Positions 28,031-39,431 of a stretch of DNA of 64,000 nucleotides are shown here, piece after piece. Under the pieces are notes generated by a model. The model ran no database searches, was not told where the DNA came from, and worked only from the letters and a program-made list of their open reading frames with translations. Position 1 is the first letter of the stretch. Every line of letters starts with the position of its first letter. The DNA comes from Syngnathus acus (lineage: Eukaryota; Chordata; Actinopteri; Syngnathiformes; Syngnathidae). The DNA lies in NCBI RefSeq assembly GCF_901709675.1, contig NC_051091.1, positions 6,296,967-6,360,966 of the forward strand, given 5' to 3'. Both the position numbers and the translations under genes were made by a program.

Positions 28031-31000
28031 CTATATCAAGGACATAGAAGGACATGAATCATTTTGATCATGTATAACGTCTAATTTGGGGAAAGCACAT
28101 TTTTTAAAAGTAGCATCACTTGAATTTGTAGCTATTCCAATTCTATAAAATGACACTCATGCATTCTGCATTTTGTTGTGATTCACTGCCCATATTTGAT
28201 TTATTGCTTCCCTATGCCCAATCATTGTAATGCTTTGTCAGGTTGATCTTGTTAAAGCTAAACCCAAGTACAAGATTAGCCCGTGCTTACCCGAAAAAGC
28301 GGAGTTGAGATCAGTCACTCATTCGCACAGCAGTTTTCTAGAACACAAGGGAGGACAAAGTGTTACGCAGAGAATCAACCGCACCTTTTACACATAAAAG
28401 AGATCTTCACCATGAAGAAAAGAGTAAGTTACATGCAACGAGTCTTGTCAGGCATCAATTAAAAATGTGACGACTGACACGTGAGACTTAACATTGGCTT
28501 TATTTCACCCTCCCTTTTCTGAAGAAATTACAAAATCATTGTCAGCAGAGGCCGACATGCTGCTGCTCCCCTCTTGGGCATGTTGTGGCTTGCCTGACTT
28601 CCCTGTGAGTATTTGTATTAATGAGGTAAACCCGACAAACAAATATTGGTTATTTACCCACCAGAACAAGGAAAATAGCAGTGTTGGCACATTCAAATTT
28701 GGATGACGTCCACGAGGATTGGGAGAAAGCACGACTGTCGCTGAGTGAAAAGAAGGGCATACAAACTGTAATCCTAGATCCTGACCGAGACGGTGGTCTC
28801 CCAAACAAAACTGTGATAATCTGTGGTTTTAATCTCATGATTTTGACCCTGGAATAAGCCGGTCCATCTGCTTGTTTACAGATGGGCTAGGACCGGGTGA
28901 GCTGCACAACATCCCGTGCAAATCTGATGCTTTAAACGGAATATTATTGCCTAAGTGGGTAGAAAACAAATTGGGTGATGAAAACCTAAATGAAGCCGGT
29001 TTAATGCTGACATCAATGAGCCGGTTTAACAACGTAACAACTGCCTCCGACCTTATTACCAATATTGAGTGCATTGCAAATAACCATCCTCATTTGCACT
29101 GTGAAAATTGTAATCGCAAGAGTGCCATTAAGAGGGGTGTTGCAAATTTACAAGTCTTGCAAAGTCTTCACCTGAGTGTTTATCTAAAACCTTTCTGTTT
29201 TGCTCCAAGTAAAAGGCATACAACACTGAGAAAATACTGCATATTTAGGACAATCCGAGAAGAACACAGAAGCTATTCTTGACAACAATGACCTTCATTT
29301 GATCACTGTCGACATTTGAACATGAAACTTGAAATGAGTTTCCTGTGCAATGAACCTGATACCTAATCGCCAAGTGAGGCCAGTCCGCCCACAAACAACT
29401 AATGAAGACAGCTGCTTGGCTGCCTGTGGCCAAGCGTAGACCTCATAGGAGGGAAATCACCCAGCAGCGAAAGGTTCGGACTGTTCACATGCCATTTCAT
29501 TCACGGAGTCAAAAGAACTCGTATAGTTACAAAAGAAAAGATGCACCTATTTCACACGGTACTGGACAGCAGACGGGCGGTTCGGGACATGGAACTGTAC
29601 TGCATTGACGGGAATAACTTGAACGCTATCAATATTGATGTAGCAAAATCAGCAAAGGTCAAATATAATTGCTGGAGGGCCTGGCGCAGGCAATACTTCC
29701 AAAGGTCAAGTGTACGTTAGGCTCCATTCGGCAAAATGCTTTCCTCTGGCTTTTCTTTTGCAAGGCATTCTGCTCGACTAGTGGGTCCAGAATAAGAAAA
29801 TGGTGGCCTGTCTCTGTCCATTCACTGCATATTAATACACTTTCTATGTCTTGAGAGTAGGAGGGAGGGGTGTCTGGGCCAGCAAGGGATACTGTGAATG
29901 GCTCTCTTCACAGGAGGCAGACGTGAGCCTAACTCGGGGCCGCTCGGACGCTTTCTTTGAAACAGACCACAGATTATATGTCCCCGGTGCCGCATACAAC
30001 AGCCGCAATCGTCTGGACTGAAGGATGCGACTCCGTGCTGGTGTGGTTTGGGCTCTTGCTGGCTTCATTCATCAGTCGGTGGCTTGTAGGATAAACACAG
30101 AGCTGCTATTTGGGCTAATTTCGCCATGGGTGGCCTTTTTTCTCCCTTATGAAGCTTAAATTGGTGATTGGCTGGCATCGGGCTCCGGGGGGGGGGGGGT
30201 CATAAAAATCACTGGAGTAAGTTAAAGTAATGAGTGAGTGATTGAGTGGCTTTGCTCTACGTCTTCTTCATTGCGGATTTCTTAGGGAACATGTGGGAAG
30301 CCTCTCATACATCACCACACGGAACACAGAAAGGATGTGGAGGTGCAAAGCAAAGGCTCCCCACAGAAGCCACAGTGACCCGTAAGCGTTGTGTGGGGCC
30401 AAATGACGAGATGAAGGCCAAAGACAGGCCCAGTCGGTTTGTGTCACTCCAATTTGAATTGAACTAAGACATTAGATCTTCTCATGTAAGTGCATGCATT
30501 TGTTTTTGACCTCTTACCCAAACAAAAAAAATCATATGAAAGCTATGAATACCATTTGAGATGGCGTTGCAAGTACCAGTTTGACTTCTGCTTCCTATTT
30601 TTATGAAAAGAAAAAAAGAACACCAATGAGCACAGTCTTTAACAATGGAGAACCGCAAATTCACATATCAGACTATCCCACCACACTTGTCTCCTCCTTT
30701 TCCTCTGAAAAGATAAGAGGCCTGTGCAAGACGAACAGACATCACGGACATGACAACATGGCAGTGTGATGACAGTACATTCCCCAAATCCACTTAATAT
30801 CCTTCCACTTTGTGGGCTGGTACACAGAAAGCCTCTTTACCGGCCCGCGTTTCAGACTTCTTTCGACTTGGTTTAGTGAGTTGACCGACTTTGGGTGTCA
30901 CTTTTTTTTCCTCATCACTCCAAAATTCAACCCGCTACTAAGCGTAGACTGCGTTAGTTTTCACCTTTTTCCTGAAGCAGCAAAAATGTTTTGACAGTAG

Positions 31001-32546
31001 CATATTTCATAAAAGCACTCCACAAATGACCTATTTACATATTTAGAAGAAAAACGGCATTTTCAAGGCCTGTATGCTGTACTTCATTTTCTTTTCAAAT
31101 TTTGAACTGGGAAATGAATACTTGTAATTTATGCACAATAAAAGGACTCTTTTCTTCTTCCGATATTTATGAGTCGTTTGTGTTCAGAATGATCTGGATG
31201 GAGCTGTATTTGTCCTCTGGGGCAGAAGCACAGTGCCCCTCCATGGAAAAATCTGTACGCCTACAGGTGGAAACAAAAATACAGTTCACGTCCCACCCAA
31301 AAAGTCAATTCCTGACACTGTGCCAAGATATACTCTAGCTGTCCATTTGATACTGACGTTTATCCCCAAACGAGGCCAATTGTGAAAAGTATGATGTGAG
31401 AGAGGATCACTGGAGATGCAAAAGACAGAAATAACACATTGTCTATAAATAGCTTGAAAACCGTATGGACAGCAGAAGGGAGATGATGCTGGCACGCTCG
31501 TCCGTTAATACAATGAAGCGCTATAACGTGCACACAGATGGTTCTACATACGCCATTGTGACGGAGGGGAATGCAAACAAATGCAAATGGTTGGTGTCAG
31601 GTTGAATAACTCTCATCGTGCATTTGAGTAAAGACAGACTCCGACACTCCCAAGTTAAGAGTGTTGGACAGTGTCAAAATGACGGGATCTAGTGGAAATG
31701 ATAGAGAGGTACATTATGGTGGATATGTGCTGCTACTCAGAGAATATACCCAGATGTGATGAGTCAAGCTCTGTCGACACAGCAAACTGCGTTTTTCAGT
31801 TGTTGCATTCCAGGTTCTTCTGTGTGCATTCTTCCTGATCATGCATCACTTTTGACAAGACTTGTGAACACTCAAAAGAAGATCCTGTACCTTACATTTT
31901 CACTAAGTGTGAGCAACAATTTAAAATAGTGTGCTCTGTTACAGGGGCTGTTAAGCGACAGGCCAAGACAGGGAGGGGGGGAAACTTCGGAAGAGGATCT
32001 GAAGGGGAATTCAGTTCCCCTCGTGGACGCTGTGATTTGACAGTGCTCGTATGCTAATGTTGGGGTGACCTTATTCCTTTTGTGGCCCCTGTGTAAAGGC
32101 CCCCCACCCACTCAACTATCTCCACTCGCACCCTCTCCAAACATGCAGATAAACACAGTGGTGATCAATACAGTGGACTTCTCAGCGAGACAGGACTCGA
32201 TCTCTCTAAACTGGCTTTTGTGATTGCAGCACGACAAATCACTTCTGGTTCTAAAATCATATGTGGATCGTTCTTTCCTCACAGCCCCCCCCCCCCCTTT
32301 CACTAATATTTCCCTCCCTGCCTCCGAGCTACACGTCGAGTAGTAACAAAGAGGTCGTACAACTTGAGGTCTCTGGATTTTTCCAAACATAAACATGGGA
32401 AGTCTCCCCAATGCTAGTTAATAAGTAGGGTACCTGTGGAAAAAAGTAATGGCGAAGGTTGACAAAAAGTAAAAGGAAACATGATGATAGCCGACATCGG
32501 AACATGTGTGAATCAGGCTTGCAACAACCCAAACAACAAAACTCAC
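28031..32546 (-). other. ptpra: First intron of ptpra (5' UTR intron)
   Basis: A minus-strand acceptor (ATATAG then GGCAG) lies at 28031-28032, six bases upstream of the ptpra start codon, so the 5' UTR continues in an upstream exon. The nearest good donor in a CpG-rich block is at 32546. No other gene is seen in this 4.5 kb. It holds a G run of about 12 at 30187-30199 and a C run near 32285-32297. Confidence 0.5.
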
Positions 32547-33110
32547 CAAGACTCCAGTAACGCCCAAAGGAAGCTCTGAAGGAGGGAGGAAAGGCCAAAG
32601 AAAGTCGGAATGTGGGCCCGATTGCTTGTCCACGCTATCGGCCCCGGCCCCTGTCTCCACACCCCTGGAGCCGAGAGGGAGAGCGGGGTGGGGGACCTGG
32701 CGATATCAGAAGAGGGAGGCGAACGCGATCTGGGATACGCCGCCAACACTCCGCTGTCAGTTGACGTGGTCAATCCAAGAAAAAGTGTCGCAATTCCGAT
32801 TAAATTCCTCAATCCGCCCTCATGGATCGCCGCTTCAAGATGTGTCCTCCGGGCATATTCGGGGCTAAATCCCACAGTTGGTAAGCTCGGGCGCGTCGGT
32901 CGACCATTCTAGACCGCCATGTTGTGTGTCTGTGTATGAGGAAGAATGGGAAGCGAGCGGCGTTCTCCCAAAGCAGGCCCTGTCCTACTCTCCATTTGCT
33001 CCTCTGTAAACAACAGCGACATCCGCCGGCACTTGGAGGCATTGCAGCACATCTGCTGCATTGAGAGCCGAGAAGAACTTCCTACGGGATCTTCTGCGTC
33101 CACGATGCTA
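32547..33110 (-). promoter_or_regulatory. ptpra: CpG-rich block: probable ptpra promoter and non-coding exon 1
   Basis: CpG dinucleotides are far denser at about 32610-33110 than in the flanks. On the minus strand a good donor (CTTG then GTGAGT) ends a possible exon at 32547, facing the 5' UTR acceptor at 28031. This is the expected arrangement for the housekeeping-type promoter of ptpra. The transcription start was not located. Confidence 0.5.
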
Positions 33111-33209
33111 AGACGGGCAAGCTTTGGGAATGGGATACTGTAAAGGGGTGTGTTTCTTCTAACAATTAATAAAAAAGGATTTTGAGACAGTTTGTCATGT
33201 CGCACCCAT

Positions 33210-33215
33210 TTTATT
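33210..33215 (-). terminator. idh3b: Distal poly(A) signal AATAAA of idh3b
   Basis: Minus-strand AATAAA about 310 bp beyond the stop of the distal terminal exon of idh3b, just before the CpG-rich block assigned to ptpra. It would end the longer idh3b transcript. Confidence 0.5.
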
Positions 33216-33523
33216 ATTCATATCTCACTATAAATAGAGGCACTATACCTTAATTAGTTGATGTAATAAATAATCTGAAATGCTAAGACATTTACTGCTG
33301 TCCACACTTGGGACATTCAAGTAGGAATTACTGCAAGTAAAGCCTAAATATATATCATACTCAAAATAAAAATCAAGACTTTTTAGATATTACAGTTGTG
33401 CGTTTTGGTGTCTTATCATGGTTTTAAGTGTGAGCAGGACCAGTGGAGAGACGAGGTCCGCAGGAAGCAAATGAGTAAGCCCGTGTCTGCCTTTGCAGCC
33501 GAGAGTTGCAAATGATTATGCGA

Positions 33524-33601
33524 TTAGGCAGCCAGGTTAGCGATGACAGCTCGGGTGAACTCGTCACTCGTGGCATAACCACCCAGGTCTCCAGTGCGCA
33601 C
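33524..33601 (-). other. idh3b: Distal alternative terminal exon of idh3b
   Basis: Opens after an acceptor ending AACAG and encodes [20 protein letters not shown] and a short end, then TAA (25 residues). It aligns residue for residue with the proximal terminal exon, is in the same phase 0, and has its own AATAAA at 33210-33215. It is intact, so it is an alternative last exon rather than a pseudo-exon. Confidence 0.8.
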
Positions 33602-36600
33602 CTGTTGCGAGCATAAGAACAGTGTGTTACTTTATGTATGCACAGCTGCAGCAGCACATGTCTACAAGCGGTATTAAAGCCAGCATGCTTGAGTGCATTT
33701 CAAAACAACAACACAGCAGATATAGCTTGCAATATACACTCAATAGAAAGTCTATGTACAACAGCACAAACTATTGTGATCAAGTCAGCTAGTTGTATAT
33801 ATGGTGGCAATTTAAGTGATGTGGCTTGTGAGTGTATATACTGTTCAGAAATGTATTAAAATCTAGCATTATATCATTAAAATTGGCATTGACAAACTGC
33901 TCCTTAAAGTAAAGTGGAAATCATTCAAATTTCAGCAAAAAGAAACAATAAAGTTCTACAAATATATGTGGAGATGGTCTGGTCTGCTCTGCTCCACTAG
34001 TGATTTTAACACTTAACATGCTTAGAAAACAAATAAGAGCAGAACAACTTAAAAGGGTGCGTGTCTTTAGTTGTCTTTATTTGTTTGACCAAATTGTACA
34101 GGTAAAACTTTTAACTAAATTCCAGTAATAAACATGAACAGTGATGTGGCAAAAAAAAAAAAGCTTAAAGTAAGAGCAGCCAAAGATAAAGAGTATAAAC
34201 TGATTTAGAATATTCTGGGTTCGGGGCGAAGCATTAAACGACATTTGTGGGGAGTGCAAATGACACGGTTAGTGTATACCTTGTTGAGCAGCGGCCCCAT
34301 GACCATTGTTGGGTTGTAGTAACCCATTAACAGGATTGGTAAACCCAGTGGTAGAAAATCTTTCCAAGTGGCATTTCGTCAAGGTGACAAATACTAAATA
34401 ACCATTTCATGACATGTCAATGTCCGAGTGTCCATAGAAAAGATCATGAAGACGTGTGCGTATATGGGAGAACACATCTAAATAGGTCGGTATCGCAGGT
34501 TTTCCAAAACAGCACGCACAAAGTCGCCTGTTGTACAGTAACCGCCGAGGTCTCGTGTCCGTACCTGGGACATGCAGACACACACACATACAGAGAGGGT
34601 TAAGGAGTGTGTGGGTAAAAGGCGAGGGGAAGGCGACGCTGTTGCGTTGGGTTCCTGCAGTTAGCAGCTCTGATTAGCTCTGTGAGGCTTCCATTGCCAT
34701 TCCGTGACAAACACACACACCTTCTGCCAACTCCTTAAGACAAGCGACAAGATCTGAAAGTTTCCAAGATGCCATCTGGCGAACAAAAGCTGGGCCATTA
34801 GTGAATGTTAGAAATGTTGTGGCACAGGCCACTTATGAGCCATCTCAAGAAGAGAAAGAGACCAAGTCCAAAAGGTTGAACAAAAGAAATGCAAGATATT
34901 CCCCGTTATCAGAACGTTGTGGGTGACACACAGCAAGAATGTTGAACACAAGGCCACATAGCCATCCAGCAGCATTGGTGTCGCCTAAATTGACATTTTC
35001 ACAACCAGCGTATGTTAGTGTTATGTTGCGATCATGCATGTGTTGCCACATTCGGAGGATGTGGAGAGTGGTGGGCACTTCAAGAGACAGGATGTAAGCT
35101 CATGCACACTCACCTTGCCCTGTTTGATGACCCTTTTGACAGCATCTGACACCATTTGGGAATGATAATCCAGACTGCAACACAAACGTGTGGTAACAAT
35201 GACAAGATGACAATATTGCTACACAAAAACAAAAAACAGTACCAATCAAAAATAAAATTATTTGCAGGAATATTCTGGGGAGTTTTTGGCTGCTTTGCTG
35301 TGCTGCCTTCAGTTTGTGTGTTCTCGAGTGCTATTGGGCTATGACTCAACTCTGAATGGCTTCAAAAAAACAAATTCAGGTTTTTGAGCGGCAGAGAGGC
35401 AAAGTCAATTGAGGTGCTGTGGTATGACCTTAAATTTGTGCTTGAAAATGCTCCACTATAACAAACAATTCTGCACAAAAAAAAAAAATGTGAGCCAAAA
35501 TTCCTTCAATGTTATGCGAAAGATTCGTCAGCAGTTATCACAAGTCCTTGATTTCAGCTATTGCTGTGAAGGATGGCAGCACAACAAGTACAAGGGGTGA
35601 TTACTTTCTCACATACGTGGGGCCAGACAAGTTGGTATATTACATTTACTTAAAGTAAGTTGTCTTAGGATAATAAAACTGGTTTGATCATATGAAGCAT
35701 TCAAGTATGACAAAAGTCTTTATTCAAGAAAGGGGGAAAATATCTCTTTACAGCACTGAATATTTTTGTGAAACAATGACACGTGTTATTGAGATATGGG
35801 AAACGTTACCCATGATTGCCGAAGTTCACTTACTTGAGGTGATGGAGCATGTTGGCAGAACTCAGCAGCATGGCTGTGGGGTTGGCGATGTTCCTGCCTA
35901 CTGCTTGTGCAAAGGGATGGCGCGCACCCTACAAGAGAACACGGATGATTAATATAAAAAAAAAAGGATTTAGGGTGTCTGTCACACAGGGATAAACTGT
36001 CAATACATACGACAAGGGAGCAACCAGCGATTGACTGAAACCAGCAACAAAATGTGAAGCAAATCAGAAAGGGAAAGATTCCTACCGTTTCAAAGACTGC
36101 ATATTCTGCACTGTAGCTTTCGCCCGGAACGACACCCGCCCCTCCCACCAGTCCCGCTGCCAGGTTATCAATTATGTTTCCATACAAATTGGGCATTACC
36201 AGCACATCAAACTGGTATGGGTTCTGGACCAGCTGCAGCAGGGGAAACAAAGCAACAACAAAAAGTAGGTGAGCAAAGTGAAAGAACAAAAACATTAGTG
36301 GGCTGATGAGGATTCAACTGACTTTAATTTTGAATTGATGATCCTTAGCTAAGAAATGTAATGTAAGACATAACACTTCTCCAGAAAAGGTGTATAACCA
36401 AGGTTAAAGTAAAAAAAAAAAAAAAGTCAAACTTTTAGATGAAATATACATAAATCTAGGTTGTCAAATACATATTGACAAATACCGTAGTTTGATAGAT
36501 GTTATATTGTTAGACAGTTGCTTGGTGTGAATGTCATAGATATCAAGCATTCAGGAATTTAAACCGTGTAAACACAATCAAATCATTATTAAATTGAAAT

Positions 36601-38449
36601 TAAAAATAAAATGTATAATTACCTGCATGCAGCAGTTATCGATGATTATGGTGTCATATTTGATTTTGGGGTACAGCTGTGCCACTTCGGCACAGCACTG
36701 CAGAAAAAGGCCATCAGCTAGTTTCCTGTAATTGGACACAGAAATTAGGGCAAGGGTAAGGAGTCGAAGGATACGGTTCCAAACAATATTTGATATTTTC
36801 TCACATGATATTGGCCTTGTGAACAGCCGTGACTTTGTTTCGCCCCTTCTTGGTGGCATAATCAAAAGCAAACTTGGCGATGCGCCTCGACTTCTCTCTG
36901 GTGATGATTTTCAGACATTCAACCACACCAGTTACACTCTGCAAAGCAAGAAAATTTCTCATCAACAACTACGTCAGGGCTCATCAACATTTTATTACCA
37001 GATTTCTTGGGTCGTGATTTGGGGCTACCATTTCGATACACAACATCTGACATTACAAGTTTCACAAATTAGATGTGATTTGACTCATGTTTACCTCATG
37101 CTCCAAGGAGCTGTACTCTCCTTCTGTCTGTTCTCGGATGATCACGAGGTCCAAATTGTTGTGGCGCGTGGTGTAGCCCGGCAAGCTACTCACGTGAACC
37201 ACGTTGGCAAACAGGTCCAGTTTGCGTCTGATGAAAGAACACGGCGGTGGCTTTTTTTCCTCCCCCATTCAAAAAAAAAGAATCATAATAACACCAAGAA
37301 AATATTGTCTAACCTCAGTCTCATTTCATATGAAGCCAACTCCCCTTTGAATTCCATGGGTGTGTGGATTTTTCCTGAAAAACATGCATGATCTTTTTGT
37401 CTTCCTTCATAACCAAATCTCACTTAAGACTAATCAATGACTAATACCTTTAATTGCTACTCTGTTGCTCTTCATAGAGGTCAACACTTGGTCCAGTTTC
37501 TCCTCGCTAGCCATGTTTTGTACTTCACTCAAATGGAACTCCTCAAATTCCACAGGGACATCTCCTGCCTATGGTGGGGCAAATGGAAGAAAAGGGTTAG
37601 CAAAGCAGGTGGTAGAGGATACAATTATTATCAACTGATTCGAGTTATTGGGGAAAATACTTTGAACACATCCTTGACTGCAGACATCAGCTCAGGTCCA
37701 ACACCATCCCCTGGAACCATCGTGACCTTAAAGGTTGCATCGGCACGAGCCAGCGGCGCTTCGGAACGTAAGCAAGCAGATATGCTCAAGGGTCGACAGG
37801 CTAACTGCGGCCACTGAGGGCCGCTCAGACCCTGAAGACAGAAAAAAAGGACACAGTGAAGATTGGATGATATCATAATAAATACCAAGGTTAGTAGGAA
37901 TGTAGCTGAGAGCATCAAAAATATATGCATATTAAATATGACAAGTGAATGAGGAATGTTCATTTCTTATTTACTTTTATTGTAATTAAATCATTTGGAT
38001 AATTCATATTTAATAGTATAGTTAGACCCAAGAAAAAAACAGACAATGGACCTATTAGTGTCATTGTATGTGACGAGCACTGTTTGTTGTACGAGTTATT
38101 TTTGCTTTCCGTACAGCACTTTGTGTGCAGCGGTGGTTGTTTTTAATTGTTCTATAAATACAGTTGAGTTGAGATGTGGATGGACTGTCAAAATTCGATA
38201 AATCAGCTAAGGAGCAAGGAAGCCACAACAGAGTTGCTAAAGGAGGTGTGTTGCTAGTAACAGGAAAAAGGTTAGCGCAAACCCGTAGGACACCGGCAAT
38301 AAACTATGGTGATCATTAATAAAACAATATACACTTTCAACAGTATTTCTTATACTTCGGGTGTACTGAAATGAAATAAATCTGCTAATATACATCTTTG
38401 GACTCACCTTGATCAATGTTACCAATCCGTTTCTCATGACAGCCGCCAT
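33524..38449 (-). CDS. idh3b: Isocitrate dehydrogenase [NAD] subunit beta, mitochondrial
   Basis: Beta subunit of the NAD-dependent isocitrate dehydrogenase of the citric acid cycle, working with the alpha and gamma subunits in the matrix. Exons, minus strand: 38408-38449 (ATG), 37661-37831, 37448-37568, 37314-37374, 37095-37227, 36805-36938, 36623-36725, 36086-36232, 35834-35928, 35114-35174, then one of two terminal exons, 34478-34564 or 33524-33601. The common part is 356 codons, so the products are 384 or 381 aa, close to the human isoforms. The first 33 or so residues are basic and Ser/Ala-rich, as in a mitochondrial presequence. Family motifs: [10 protein letters not shown] near residue 56, [19 protein letters not shown], and [20 protein letters not shown]. 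The gene is divergent from wdr1 and closely upstream of ptpra. Confidence 0.96.
34076..34081 (-). terminator. idh3b: Proximal poly(A) signal AATAAA of idh3b
   Basis: Minus-strand AATAAA lying between the two alternative terminal exons. Its use would exclude the distal exon and so could control the choice of C-terminus. Confidence 0.45.
34478..34564 (-). other. idh3b: Proximal alternative terminal exon of idh3b
   Basis: Follows the tenth exon by about 550 bp. It opens after a TCCCAG acceptor and encodes [20 protein letters not shown] and an ending, then TAG (28 residues). A minus-strand AATAAA at 34076-34081, about 400 bp on, can terminate this form. VRTRD..GGY matches the second human IDH3B C-terminal type. 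Confidence 0.8.
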
Positions 38450-39431
38450 GGTCACGGTCTCTTCTTCGTAGATCAGAGAAAGCCCTTCTTACAGCGCCAC
38501 CCAGTGGTAAAGGTGCAAAGCGCGACAGGAAACGTCCCATTTACAGGGAGGAAAAACTGTGGGTTATTTTGTTTATTTGTTGTGAAGAATTTGCTAAGAT
38601 GAGGGAAAAAATAGGTTGCTTCCACCTGCACTTTGACTCAATACAACACTAATCAAACGAAATGGTTAAAACCCCACAGCAAAGCATTGCAACATTTAAA
38701 ACACTGCTTGAGAAATCTACGTATATAAAGCATCTTGAGACTAGATGCATCAGTCAGAGTTGCTTAGGACATCTCACATTTCCCTGTTTAGTAATGTCTC
38801 GATGCACCTTTTTTCTATTAATATTATAGATGCATGCAGTGTCATCAGTAGACATGGGCTCATCCTAAATAGGTCAGGGGGTTCCCAGTCCTATTTCAGT
38901 CCAGTGACACTAACTGTTGGAACACATGATGATTCTACAGTCACTATGTGGAAGGGTAAAACTGAATCAGTCATTATGGGGTCATCCATGTAAGTGAAGA
39001 TACTGTGCAACACTGATTTCTGTTTAGGGGACTCCCAGCTTCTTATTGACTTCACTGATCGCTTTCTCAATGAGGGCACCAGTTGAATATCAATATAATT
39101 ATAATCTAAAATACAGTTCTATTGAATAGGTTGAAAAAATACATCTTATTTGGGTGGCAAAATAATTGGCGATTCTCTGATTTCTCTATTTGTGTGGGCG
39201 GGGCTCATATCCCAGAGCCTGTGAAGTCAAATTCGGGGACAAATTATTTCTACAAAAGTGCGTGTTCAGTGGATGACAGTGACAGCGTGGTATGTGAGTT
39301 TACCATATATGGTCAAAGGCAAGCGGCGTGAGGGCGCTACCTGCTTCCGCGTTTGTGGGTTCAGGGAGTGCTCAGCCTGCTGGCTCCACTAATTCATTGA
39401 TATTAAGAAAAGCAAGTGATCAACAGCAACT
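38450..39431. promoter_or_regulatory. Shared upstream region of divergent idh3b and wdr1
   Basis: 982 bp separate the start codons of idh3b (minus) and wdr1 (plus). No other coding exon is seen. CpGs cluster at both ends, near 38440-38530 and 39310-39350. A CTCF-like motif (CCACTGGGTGGCGC on the minus strand) lies at 38495-38508, about 50 bp upstream of the idh3b start. A bidirectional or closely paired promoter is likely but not shown. Confidence 0.55.
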
